Below are positions 54,507 through 64,000 of a stretch of DNA of 64,000 nt, piece by piece. The notes beneath the pieces were generated by a model. The model saw only the letters and a program-made list of their open reading frames with translations. It was not told the origin of the DNA and ran no database searches. Numbering within the stretch: position 1 is the first letter of the stretch; each line of letters begins with the position of its first letter. The position numbers and the translations under genes are program-made. Source of the stretch: Pseudopyrenochaeta lycopersici (Eukaryota; Ascomycota; Dothideomycetes; Pleosporales; Pseudopyrenochaetaceae); contig NHZP01000005.1 of the NCBI GenBank assembly GCA_003313425.1, positions 1,240,001 to 1,304,000 of the forward strand, in the 5' to 3' direction.

Positions 54507-55562
54507 AAGAATCAAATCATTTTGAATCATTTTGACGAACGTGAATCCTGCATGTGCCATATTGCGAGTGACTCCAGCATATCCAACGCCCTGTGATGAA
54601 TTAGAAAGCGTCTCCACAGTGACAGAAACGCTAAATACGAGTGTCAGTCACACAACGAAAGTCAACCACAAGCATCCCAACCGCCACGGACGTCATACCC
54701 CTGCCGATCTCATGCATGCAAGTGACTGCCATGCACGCACCACGAACCAATGTTCCACAACGTAATCAAGGTTATCAAATGCAAAAACACTCTCAGTGTA
54801 ACCTTGGTGTCTGGGCAGGAGCAAGGAAGAGTCCTTCAACTTGCTTGGCCGCGAGGCATGTCGTGACGAAGGGGGCGGCAGAACGTACAAGCGAAGTCAT
54901 CAACATCATGTCAGGCTTCTGAGGATGAGAAAAGAAGACTCTTCTGTCCATTGATAGTGTTTCAAATTGATATCATGTCTTCTCTTTCCGTGACCGCGCT
55001 CCCAATCTCATAAATGGAACCCAAATAAATAAGGAAGATGGAAAAAATAAAAAAAAGTAACATATTTGCCCCTCTAATACTTCGATCCCAAGCCCTTCCC
55101 CGTCCTGTTATTCTGGGTAACAAAAAAAGAAACGAAAGTAAGAAAGGTAATTACTTCGCTTCGCTGACGAAAAAAAAAAAACTCGCTTTTTCTTTCATAC
55201 GAGAGAAAGTGGAAAAGAAAGAAAAAAAAAATTGTTCAAGATTAGCCGCCCAACCCTGAATAGTATGCAAGAGAGAAGAAAAAAAAAGGGAAACAGTCGC
55301 GGAGAAAATGGTTTGCCAGATTTACCTCCCCGCGCAATGCCGAAAACATCAAAGAAGCAGAAGAAGAAGAAGTAAAGAATGACGCCAGAGGTCTCCAATA
55401 TATATACCCAAGGGCGGGAAAGGCATCAGGGAAGAGGGGGGAGGAGGGGGATCAGTATGTGTATAGTCTTATAACAAGACTCCTCAAACGCCGCGCATAG
55501 ATGGAGAGATTTGAAACCGAAAGTGATTACGTAGAGGATGGGTTGGCGAATTAGGAGGTTGA
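54507..55562. other. Convergent intergenic region with purine-rich tract
   Basis: 1.06 kb between the 3' ends of GPI1 and the methyltransferase. From about 55020 to 55450 the plus strand is strongly purine-rich, with many A-runs of 7-11 and GAAGAA repeats. No gene is supported. Confidence 0.55.
55037..55300 (+). repeat. A/G-rich low-complexity tract
   Basis: Repeated A-runs (for example near 55048, 55125, 55171 and 55223) broken by G-rich steps, on the plus strand. Open frames over it are Lys/Glu/Arg low-complexity artefacts. Confidence 0.6.
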
Positions 55563-57152
55563 TCACGCCACGGTAGCGGTATCATCATCGTCGTCGCCGC
55601 CTCCGTCGTTGTCAGAGTCTGGTTCTTGAGGCCAATGTGGGGGCTTTGGTATTTGAGAGGCGGGTTCATCTGCGAAGGGTTTGCGGCCCCATACACACCA
55701 TCTGTACATGTCATTAGCTGAAGCTCTTGCTTGCACGTTCGCACTCGGAGTGGACCCTACACTTTGTAATAGGCGTGAATGCTCTTGTCCGCAATCGAGT
55801 TCCTCAGATGAGCAAGGTAAACCTCGACTTCTGTCTCGGTCCATCCGAGTGCTTTGACAAAGTACTCGACGGTCCAAGCATGGACACCCTGACACATGTT
55901 CCAGTGGAAGAACTTGCCCAGAAGCTTGTACCGCGCATCCCTCGGCCAGCTATTGATTGGAATAGCAAAGACCTCTTCATGGACATCTACAAAGCCTGCC
56001 TGCTCATACCACGTCTTCATCTTGTTTGCAATCCTAAGCGGCATGCCCAGCCTCATGGCCGCCATGTCCTGCGTCTTTGTCCATTCGAGGAGTTCGAAAT
56101 CAGGAGGCATGGTGCCATCGTCGCAGTAAACCTTGGAGTAGAGTTCTTGAGACTCCATCCATCCGCCGGGCTCGAGGTTGTTGAAGCCTTTTTGTATAAT
56201 CTCGCGGAAATCTTCGAAGATGCCGAGAGAGAAGCGGGTGTGGACGTAGTCATAAGGCTGGGTGCAGTGCCACCATTCCTTGCGGCGAATGTCGTCAATG
56301 AAAAAGTCTACGTTATCGGGAGTGCTAGGGCTTGTTAGTTAGCGGGGTTTGGTACAGTTAGGGAATGCAAGTAGACGGCTTACACGTCAGGCTGGATCGG
56401 GGACAGATCGATGCCTTCAACCTGGTATGGTGTTAGATGAGCACTACCATCATGATGTTCTTATCACGTACCCGAGTCCTTGGGAACTCCTTTGCTGCCA
56501 ATTGTTAGCAATTCGAATCTGAACAACTTGCAGCTCAGACATACCCATTTCTAAGCACCATTTGCCGGTGCCGCAGCCAATATCAAGTATCCTTTTCGGG
56601 CGTTTCAGCGGTGCGAACCAGTTCCTTTGCCCAAAGAGTGCCTTGATGATTGCATGCTGCATATCCAACCGTTCTATCTCGGGCTATGTGTGATTTGGGT
56701 CAGTGACGGACGAAGCGAGCGGCAGGTCGAGCAATGGATCGTACCTCGTCATTGGGGAAGGGGTAGGCTACAGAGTGATTAGCATATGGTGATTGGAAAG
56801 GTTTGGGTAGCAATGCTTACCGCCGGCCATGTAGCGGTGGTAGGTCCTGCCATACTGGCGTACATAGTCCCAGATGCTGGGAGTGAGGCTCTGAGTTTCT
56901 CTGCACAGCGTGAGCGTGATAGGCCATGATATATAGCGAGGGAGACGCACGACTCGAAGTCTGCAAAATCGTCCGACTGAGGATCGGACTAGACGACAGG
57001 CATTAGCTAGCTGGCCTTGAATGGCGTTGCGGGGGCGAGTTCTTTGGTTTTGCACGTACATCGGGCTCCAGGGTTGAGTGAGTAAAGTCCGTGAGATCGG
57101 TCGCACTCGACAGCGGCCTTAGCCTCTCCAGGCGCTGGCCGATGGCGGCCAT
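55563..57152 (-). CDS. LaeA-like SAM-dependent methyltransferase, nine exons
   Basis: Exons 57152-57060, 56988-56951, 56888-56821, 56767-56745, 56683-56545, 56494-56472, 56421-56384, 56324-55761 and 55701-55563 give 374 aa with all phases consistent; two exons are 23 nt and two are 38 nt. The protein reads SIWDYVRQYGRTYHRYMAG, AYPFPNDE and PEIERLDMQHAI, then motif I ILDIGCGTGKWCLEMA (about 125-140), FPRTRVEGIDLSPIQPD (motif II) and VDFFIDDIRRKEW. This order and the HAYYKVWCVWGRKP end are typical of fungal LaeA/TAM-like methyltransferases. The C-terminal tail is Gly/Asp-rich. True LaeA controls secondary metabolism with the velvet complex; paralogues have unknown substrates, and no biosynthetic cluster is nearby. 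Confidence 0.85.
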
Positions 57153-59259
57153 GGTGTTGCAGTGGGGTCGGTTGGTGGTGTTGTCCCGAGTCGTGTCGAG
57201 AAGTTGGCAGCGAAACCCAGCTGAATGGGAGGTCGTTCCCAAGGCCAGGGTCTTGGAGGCGGTCAGGCCGATGGCGAACGGCGACGGGTCTTGGGTCCGG
57301 GGAAAGTCCATCGAGTGCGCTAAGCGACAGCACCAGCCAGTCACCCCGCAACACCAACAAACCTGACAAGTCACCGCTCCTCTGTCTTCGTCCGGCTGGC
57401 CCCACACCAACTGCGCTGGTAGCTAATCACCAAACCACAATTACGCCTCCTGCAACGAGAACCGCCCTGGTGGCGTTTGCCGTGCACATGGCCATCCGAG
57501 AGATTGGATGGCTCGCCGCCGAAAACCTGGCTCCTGTCACTTCGACACGTCTTCCATGTCCTGAGGTAACGGAATCTCGACGTTATGCACCGCGCCGCAC
57601 ACTAGGTAGCTCTGGCATCTGCACCGACTGCGCGGTGTTGGTTCCACGCTGCTGCGCTTCGCATCAGTCGCATGTCGTTGAAAATTGCTTTTGTACCACT
57701 GTTGACGCAGCCGGACCGCAGGCCGTAGCGAAGAGCAGGTTCCATGTCCATGCGAATATGCAATCTATGCTCACGGATGGGAACCTCGAGAGTCTCGATT
57801 CCTTCGGCCTTTTCGGTGACTTGGCTGCGTGGGAAGGATTCGCCTTGGCGAGCTGGACCACAATGTCGGATCTGTTGGTGAATTCATCTCACGTTGGCCT
57901 AGATCCGCGCAGGCATAATCTGCCGTCTCTGATAGTTGATCTTCCATATGCCTGTTATTACTTGTTCCTACTATGTCGAGGGCGTGTCTTCTGCCGTCGC
58001 CAGCTTCACCAGAGTCTGAATGCATTTCGATCAGGCTGGTGCATACTCCTGCATCCAATTCTTCCGACAAATTCAGGGGGACACGCATCGGTCCACCTTT
58101 CTAGGATATGCTCGTGAAGAGGAATTCTCCTTTAAGCCCGAGAACTCTTGTCCGCCAGAACTTTGAGACTCAAACTATAATCTTAGCCTATGTATAGTAA
58201 TCCCTGGAATCCTTATCACTCCCCCAGTTTCCTTGACTTGCGAAATCGATGTACGCCCGCGCCCTTTCTTCTGCAGGTCAGATTCCACCCAAGTCTGAAA
58301 TTTGCTGACAATGCGAGACTTTACCTGTTGGCTAATCTGACGTGCCTGATCTGGGGAGAGATCCGACCCAAAGACACTTCCTAACCGTTTTCGGAAACCC
58401 TGTCAAATGATGGACGAGAAGAAATTCTGAGCCTCCGCAAGGCCATCAACGTATTGTGCGACCGGGCGGCAGAGAGTTTCAAGAAGCGTTGGATCTTGCC
58501 TTAATAAGAATGGCTTCTTTTACCATGTTACGAATAGCGTCCGTCGCCATGCACATAGACATGCCAGTCCATTGTAAAAGATGTGAAGAGAGTCAAAACG
58601 GTGGAGACGGTTGATTAGTAAACCGTTGCAAGCCCCCGAGATCCGTAACCCTTTTTGTCTGCTGTCACTGTAACCATGGGTCGGTGGTCGAACGAACAGG
58701 AGTTCCTGCATGAATCTTAACCTGTTGAGTACAGCCACGAAGCATCTTGACCGCCTGCATGTACCGATTGCAGGTAATGACGAATAGACTTTGTTCTAAA
58801 CATCAAGCGCGTAAACCTTGACTTTGAAGTACTGACAGAACTCTTTGATGGCGATTCAGCAGCCAAATCCAGCGGATGGCTGATTTGATGATAAATTGAA
58901 TCGTATTGAAGACAGCAGCTCGTGGAAGAATGATGGTGGCATTTCTTGTCCTAGAACATAAAGGCAGAAACATGGGATATTCCCTACCGGAGCTCTAAGG
59001 TGGAGGGGTGAAGCTGAAGGTGAGCCAGTCGCGACTTCCATTTCCAGGGGACTCAAACATTCTACTACAATAGTGACGTGAGCTAAGGGCCTAGCAAGGT
59101 ACTGTATGGTTCTGATCTCAGCCATCTAAAGATACAGTACGAGGTTGACAAAAGGAATTGCAATTATCATTGCAACTATCGCTCATCCCATCTATATCCT
59201 TCCGCTACTGTACAGGTAAAGTGTAATGCACGAATTTTAACGCCCTCCCCAGCGAGCAT
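57153..59259. other. Large gap with no supported gene
   Basis: 2.1 kb. A 209-215-codon open frame (57470 or 57488 to 58117, plus) is Cys-rich and unlike any family I know; it was not called. The rest shows only short ORFs. The left end is the methyltransferase promoter. Confidence 0.4.
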
Positions 59260-60133
59260 TCAACGGCCCTTCTTAACCCAGCCCTCCAGCGACTCCCTCG
59301 TCTCCGAAAACTTGTCCTCAACCATGCCCACCGTCATGCCGGCATGCGCCTTCCCTGTTTCGATGAACTTTGAGATTCTCGCCTTGGTCCTGAGATGTGT
59401 GTCGGCCAAGACCGGGAACCTCTCCTCGTACGTCCATATCAAATCGCCTACGTTCTTGGTGGTGATGGGAAGCACAACATTGGCAGCAGCAATACCGACA
59501 ACAGCTGGCACCGAGGCTCGTAGGAGGATGTTGCGGTTTCGCGTGACGATAGAGCCGGCCATTGATGCAACGAGGACGTACAGGGCGCCTGGGAAGACTT
59601 TCTCGCCAGACTCCTTTGGCGGGCCTAATGAGCGGATGGTGCTTGTGAAGCTGTGTTCAAGATGGAGGGCCTTGGTGAGGGCATTGTCGACAGCCTGCTC
59701 GCCCCGGACAACTTGGCCGTGGAGTGCCAGGCGCACACGTCCAATCTGGGTTGCGAGAAGGTCTGTAGGTGTGGGGCGGTAGGATTCGGCTGGTGCGCCG
59801 GGTGTGGATTGATGTGGTAGCGTTGGGGCTGTTGTGTCGAGTGGCATGTCATCGTAGATAGGTTTGCGATTCTAATTTTCCCGTCAGTCACAATCATTGA
59901 GGAGCCCGCCGGCGCAGTCTCGAATTGGCATCGTCCAGCGGTATTAGGCAAATCTTGTGACGTACTAGCAAATCATCAGCCCTCTCCTCAGCGTGTACGA
60001 TGCCAGGCGCGAAGATTGCTCCGGCGGAGAGGGCGGCGATGGCAGGAACAACGGCGCGCTATCAGACGTCAATTGATGATTTACAGAACTTGCTGGAGCT
60101 ACTCACCTGCCGTAGCAGCGGTCTAAAGGCCAT
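59260..60133 (-). CDS. MICOS complex subunit (Mic26/Mic27, apolipoprotein O family)
   Basis: Three exons, 60133-60107 (27 nt), 60058-59966 and 59871-59260 (introns 48 and 94 nt), give 243 aa. MICOS holds cristae junctions in the inner mitochondrial membrane. The first 35 residues are a mitochondrial-type leader with a hydrophobic stretch (MAFRPLLRQRAVVPAIAALS). Next comes the fungal family motif NRKPIYDD, then a helix with TDLLATQIGRVRLALH, two short membrane segments (GALYVLVASMAGSIV and ASVPAVVGIAAANVVLPI) joined by a short loop, and a C-terminal amphipathic helix. The open frame alone starts at MPLDTT and misses the leader. Divergent from OCT1 with 171 bp between ATGs. Confidence 0.85.
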
Positions 60134-60304
60134 GTCGAAGGAGGGGCAGGCGCAATGGATGGGAAGTCGAGATGGTCACCTTGTGGTGTTGAGCTCCGTT
60201 TCCCACCGAGTGATGTCGCCAAGTCCGTGCGCCACAACTTTCCCGTCCTCGGCTTGTGACATGGCTCGCTCTTGCGTCAAGCATCACCCGCCGAGTTCAT
60301 AAAG
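60134..60304. promoter_or_regulatory. Shared MICOS / OCT1 promoter
   Basis: 171 bp between the two start codons; both products are mitochondrial. No clear TATA box. Confidence 0.5.
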
Positions 60305-62686
60305 ATGCTCAAGCGGCTTGCACGCACAAAGCCGTCGCCATGGACATGCCCACGCTGCGTACAGCAATCCCAACGCCGCTCCCGGTTCAACAGCACATTC
60401 GCCGCCCCAGCGACCGCACGCGACTCGCCTGCGCCGCTGCCTGCCCTCTACGGCCTCTCTGCCAGTGCGAAGACTGATGACGACGCCCTACGCAAAGTCT
60501 TCGACAATGCCTCGTTCTGGGACAACTTCAGGCGCTCGTCACAGAAACAGGCCCCCGCTGGGATAATAGGCAATAAATACCTAACTCACCCAGAGGGCTT
60601 CGTTGATTTTGTCACTGTAACTATACAGCGCTGCAATGCAGTGATGCACAAGGTCGAGGCGGCAGAATCTACGGCCGAATTGAAGCATATTGTCAAAGAC
60701 CTGGACAAGCTGAGCGATCTACTATGTCGGGTAATAGACTTGGCCGACTTTGTGAGAGGAACGCACCCGGATCGCAAGTTCCAGATCATGGCGGTAAAGG
60801 CATATCATACTGTGTTCCAGTATATGAACCAGCTGAATACAACGCCAGTTTTGTATGACCAGCTTAAAAAGGCTTCGGAGATTGCGCAAGTCTATGAGAG
60901 CTGGACAGAGGAAGAGCGCATAGTTGCGCGGATATTGATGGAGGACTTTGCAAGATTTGGCATTGGGCTGGATGACAAGACACGAGAACGGCTGGTCGAT
61001 CTAAGCGGCGAGATCTCAGAAGTCGGCTCACAGTTTGTAGAAGGCATGGCGCCAGAAACACTAAATCTAAGGTTCAATTCGAAGAGGCTCAAAGGGCTGG
61101 ACCCAAATTTGGCAAAAGCGTTGACCAAATGGGGCGAGACGAGGATATCGACTATGCATCACGAATCACAAGCAGTACTACGTTTCGTCGAGGACCCAGA
61201 CATACGACGAGAAACATACAGCGCGGTCCGAACAGCGAGTAAACCCAGCATAGCACGCTTGGAAAAGATGCTGAAGTTGAGGGCAGAGTTGGCACAATCC
61301 TCTGGGTACGAAACATTTGCGCATATGACGCTGGAGAATAAGATGGCAAGGACGCCCAAAGCTGTAGATCAGTTCTTGAAGGCATTATACGAAGACAGTC
61401 GGCCGGCTGTTCTTGCGGACTTGGATGAATTGATGGAGTTGAAGAGAGGAGACGCACATCAGGATAATTTCCCAGACCGAATAAACGCCTGGGACAAGTT
61501 CTATTACACACAAAAGATGCTTGCTACCATGGAAGGCCACTACAGCCGACGCACGCAAGATTCTCTCTCTGCATTTTTCTCAGTCGGCACCGTTCTTCAA
61601 GGGATCTCAAGACTCTTCGATCGACTGTACGGTGTTCGCTTTGTTCCAAAGGAAACACAGCCAGGGGAGGTATGGGACGATGGGGTGCGACGATTGGACG
61701 TTATATCTGATTCTGAAGGCCATATCGCCGTGCTTTACTGTGATTTATACAGTAGACAAGGCAAGACACCGAATCCTGCACACTTCACCCTACGCTGTAG
61801 TCGCGAGATCCTACCTTCAGAAATGGAAGAAATGAGCCACATGCAGCATCGCTTCTCCTCACCCATTGAAGCTGCCACAGACGGTATGCCGGTATCCTAC
61901 AATGCCGAACGAAACAGCTACTTTCAACTCCCCACCATCGCTCTAATCTGCGACTTCTCCAAGGCGCACCATCCTCGCCCCACACTGTTAAATATCCACG
62001 ATGTTCGCACGCTCTTTCACGAAATGGGCCATGCGCTGCACTCCATTCTCGGCCGCACAGCACTGCAAAACGTGTCTGGCACGCGCTGCGCTACCGACAT
62101 CGCTGAGCTGCCCAGCGTGCTGATGGAGCATTTTGCCTTTTGTCCGCATGTCCTAAGCTTGTACGCGCGCCACTGGGAGACAGATGCGCCACTGCCCATG
62201 GATATCCTGGAACAGCGTCTTAAGATCGATAACAGGAACCAGTACGCAGAGCTCGAGAGTCAGATCCTGCTATGCATGCTCGACCAAGCATACCATTCCA
62301 AACTCCCCTTGGACGAAGCCTTCAACTCAACCCGAGTCTATCACAACGTGTATAACCAATACGCCTCCGTCCCCGAACCCGCAGGCACAGCGTGGCAGGG
62401 CTTCTTCGGCCATCTCTTCGGCTACGGCGCAACGTACTATTCTTACCTCTTCGACAGAGCCCTAGCGGCCAAGATCTGGAAAGACGTCTTCCAGCACGCC
62501 GGCCCCGAGGGCAGTCTCGACAGAGAGAACGGCGAACTGTATAAAAATGAAGTGCTGAAATGGGGCGGCGGCAGGGACGGCTGGCAGTGTCTTGCTGGTG
62601 TCCTCAAGGATCCGCGTCTGGCCGAGGGCGGCGAGAACGCCATGCAGGAAGTCGGGAGATGGGGTATCAAGGAGGCTTTGAAATAG
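60305..62686 (+). CDS. OCT1: Mitochondrial intermediate peptidase Oct1
   Basis: Intronless, 793 aa, M3 family zinc peptidase of the matrix that trims an octapeptide from imported precursors after the main processing peptidase. The N-terminal 35 residues are an Arg/Ser-rich presequence with an RSRFNST site. The catalytic site is FHEMGHALH with H572, E573 and H576, and third zinc ligand E601 in DIAELPSVLMEHF. Further M3 signatures are YCDLYSRQGKTPNPAHFT-type YCDLYSRQGK and FGYGATYYSYLFDRALA near the C terminus. The ATG at 60305 was chosen over a non-ATG extension to 60272. Confidence 0.95.
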   Translation: MLKRLARTKPSPWTCPRCVQQSQRRSRFNSTFAAPATARDSPAPLPALYGLSASAKTDDDALRKVFDNASFWDNFRRSSQKQAPAGIIGNKYLTHPEGFVDFVTVTIQRCNAVMHKVEAAESTAELKHIVKDLDKLSDLLCRVIDLADFVRGTHPDRKFQIMAVKAYHTVFQYMNQLNTTPVLYDQLKKASEIAQVYESWTEEERIVARILMEDFARFGIGLDDKTRERLVDLSGEISEVGSQFVEGMAPETLNLRFNSKRLKGLDPNLAKALTKWGETRISTMHHESQAVLRFVEDPDIRRETYSAVRTASKPSIARLEKMLKLRAELAQSSGYETFAHMTLENKMARTPKAVDQFLKALYEDSRPAVLADLDELMELKRGDAHQDNFPDRINAWDKFYYTQKMLATMEGHYSRRTQDSLSAFFSVGTVLQGISRLFDRLYGVRFVPKETQPGEVWDDGVRRLDVISDSEGHIAVLYCDLYSRQGKTPNPAHFTLRCSREILPSEMEEMSHMQHRFSSPIEAATDGMPVSYNAERNSYFQLPTIALICDFSKAHHPRPTLLNIHDVRTLFHEMGHALHSILGRTALQNVSGTRCATDIAELPSVLMEHFAFCPHVLSLYARHWETDAPLPMDILEQRLKIDNRNQYAELESQILLCMLDQAYHSKLPLDEAFNSTRVYHNVYNQYASVPEPAGTAWQGFFGHLFGYGATYYSYLFDRALAAKIWKDVFQHAGPEGSLDRENGELYKNEVLKWGGGRDGWQCLAGVLKDPRLAEGGENAMQEVGRWGIKEALK

Positions 62687-62892
62687 ACCTGTACATGTGT
62701 GTTGTATATCTAGAGAGCCCTTTTGCATATATCCGGCCATTGTAGATCTAAACCCTAAGTTACGCTCAATCGCAGAAGATTTTGTGTATATCAACATTAC
62801 ATATTTTATCGTTTCTCACTGAGACAAATCTAAGCCTGCTGTATACGACGCCTCAATCTTCTACTCTGCCTGACATGGCATTCGCATAAATG

Positions 62893-64000
62893 TTATGAGC
62901 CACCGCCGATCGCTCGCCCCCTCTCCAGAACACCAGCTTTCAACCTTTCCACGACATCCCGACCCAGCCACCTCAGTCTCCCGTCTTGTCTTGCTGCGCC
63001 CTCGGCCCACTCAAACACACCCTTCAACTCCCGTAGCTCCTCGCCTTTCCAGCTCTTTGCAAACTTACCCAACACCAAGCGACTCTCAACGACTGTGGTG
63101 CCCAGTTCCAGCCAAGTCTTGCTGTAGTTGTCTAGTGGCAGGATGAGCCCAGCGTCGGATGCTGATATGTACTCGGTTAGGGAGGGTAGCGTGAAGATCC
63201 AGTGGAACAAGAGCTGCGAAGTCTTCGAGGATTGAGCATCATTGAGGGCAACGAGTGTGGCACTGAATGCCGTTGCGTAAGTGTCATGTGCTGACCTCTT
63301 GCGTACATATAATGTCTGATTCTTCTCGAAGGAGCGAAGATGGAGGGGGTTGTTAACAAAGTCTAGTGTTGTCGGCCAGTACGTTTGATCACTCGTTTCG
63401 ATACGTCCGATAAGAGGTACTTCAGGGAGCAGGCAGGGCGCTACGAATTTCTTGGTTTCATCAGTCCTGAGATGAATGGTGATTGGCATTGATATCGCGC
63501 GCCCGTTGTCGACATCGCGGACAACGAGGCATCGCGGTTCAGCAGCTAGAACCCAGAAGTGTCGGAATGCTTGCAAATGCGCTCGCGAGTCTTGGACATC
63601 CGAAGGGAAGATTGGATAGAATGCGCATATCAGGGCTGCAATAGCCTTGTTAGAGCGACTGAATGTTTGCGTTCCACCGGCGATGAACAAGGTGCCAAAA
63701 GCCATGTGTGCTGCTAAATGTGACCCATATGGTGTATCTGGCCCGATCCGGCCGTGAAGACTACGCAAGCGACGGAAGACATCAAGATCGCCTGTGCCGG
63801 CCATGACAGTAGCCACCGATAAAGCAAGAAGATCTTGACAATTGCGTACTGTGTTTCGAGAGAGGCGGGAGTCGTACCGCAAGGCAGGTAGTTTGTTGAT
63901 GCGAATCAACTGATCTAGATACTGGATCAGGAAGTCGCGGACTTCTGTATCTCCCGTGCCAGCGTATTTTAACGAAACACTCCACAGCAGGCCAGCGAGT
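62893..64000 (-). CDS. APC1: Anaphase-promoting complex subunit 1, C-terminal part
   Basis: Partial: the frame is open to the right edge of the window (codon frame starts at 63999), leaving 368 C-terminal residues of a protein that is usually 1,900-2,100 aa. APC1 (bimE) is the largest scaffold of the APC/C ubiquitin ligase. Family segments are GTGDLDVFRRLRSLHGRIG, YGSHLAAHMAFGTLFIAGGT, AALICAFYPIFPSDVQDSRA, HLQAFRHFWVLAAEPRCLVV and RDVDNGRAISMPITI, in the usual order. The region starts inside the PC (proteasome/cyclosome) repeat domain. Convergent with OCT1, 206 bp apart. No intron in the visible part. Confidence 0.92.
   Translation of the reverse strand, partial: LAGLLWSVSLKYAGTGDTEVRDFLIQYLDQLIRINKLPALRYDSRLSRNTVRNCQDLLALSVATVMAGTGDLDVFRRLRSLHGRIGPDTPYGSHLAAHMAFGTLFIAGGTQTFSRSNKAIAALICAFYPIFPSDVQDSRAHLQAFRHFWVLAAEPRCLVVRDVDNGRAISMPITIHLRTDETKKFVAPCLLPEVPLIGRIETSDQTYWPTTLDFVNNPLHLRSFEKNQTLYVRKRSAHDTYATAFSATLVALNDAQSSKTSQLLFHWIFTLPSLTEYISASDAGLILPLDNYSKTWLELGTTVVESRLVLGKFAKSWKGEELRELKGVFEWAEGAARQDGRLRWLGRDVVERLKAGVLERGRAIGGGS

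Noticed and set aside
55038..55259. Lys/Glu-rich ORF
   Set aside because: Translation of an A/G-rich low-complexity tract.
55563..57152. LaeA-linked secondary-metabolite cluster
   Set aside because: No PKS, NRPS, terpene cyclase, P450 set or transporter lies in the surrounding DNA.
57470..58117. 215-codon plus-strand open frame
   Set aside because: Starts with GTG, first ATG at 57488; Cys-rich without pattern, no family features, no splice partners. Likely chance in a GC-rich stretch.
1..64000. tRNA, rRNA, CRISPR, transposon or terminal-inverted-repeat element
   Set aside because: No B-box-like GGTTCGANNCC in a cloverleaf context, no transposase or reverse transcriptase motifs, and no spaced repeats were seen by eye. 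A tRNAscan and self-alignment would be needed to exclude them firmly.

Overview
The window is nuclear DNA of a filamentous ascomycete (Pezizomycotina). Gene content and protein style point to Dothideomycetes, probably Pleosporales, but this rests on recognition and not on a search. The supporting signs are compact genes with introns of 44-160 nt (mostly 47-75 nt), GT..AG ends and CTAAC/CTGAC-like branch sites, fungal-only families (PTH11-like rhodopsin proteins, DUF2855, DUF6590, LaeA-like methyltransferases, Ser/Thr-rich GPI proteins), no operons and no bacterial-type mobile elements. Exon borders below were built by hand by joining open frames across GT..AG introns and checking phase.

Layout, left to right. 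0.5-3.5 kb: two Ser/Thr-rich GPI-anchor-type secreted proteins, head to head. 4.2-8.1 kb: TAF5 (TFIID) and a MED11-like Mediator subunit, head to head. 8.4-13.4 kb: homocysteine S-methyltransferase, an orphan three-exon gene, a DUF2855 protein. 13.4-14.4 kb: a possible decayed gene. 14.4-21.3 kb: a seven-TM rhodopsin-domain protein, a single-pass membrane protein and a calmodulin-dependent kinase, separated by large gaps. 22.2-24.8 kb: cofactor-independent phosphoglycerate mutase and MED9, head to head. 26.1-30.5 kb: an orphan coiled-coil protein and a gene that appears to fuse a protein kinase to a DUF6590 domain. 30.7-43.2 kb: a secreted six-hairpin glycosidase, DEAH helicase Dhr2, kelch protein Kel3, proline iminopeptidase, a salicylate-hydroxylase-type FAD monooxygenase and pyroglutamyl peptidase. 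43.4-48.0 kb: two adjacent fungal orphan genes, one with a PD-(D/E)XK-like motif and an in-frame stop near its N terminus. 49.0-54.5 kb: the CCCH/FG nucleoporin Nup42/Amo1, a small membrane protein and Gpi1 of GPI-anchor synthesis. 55.6-57.2 kb: a nine-exon LaeA-like methyltransferase. 59.3-64.0 kb: a MICOS subunit and mitochondrial intermediate peptidase Oct1 (head to head), then the 3' part of APC1.

Most genes are unrelated housekeeping genes. Possible functional coupling comes from divergent pairs sharing short promoters: TAF5/MED11 (both Pol II initiation machinery), MICOS/OCT1 (both mitochondrial) and the two GPI proteins. The least ordinary items are the kinase-DUF6590 fusion, the two-gene orphan cluster at 43.4-48.0 kb with its nonsense codon, and the small membrane ORF that may splice to end one base before the GPI1 start. 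No tRNA, rRNA, transposon, CRISPR array or secondary-metabolite core enzyme was recognised.
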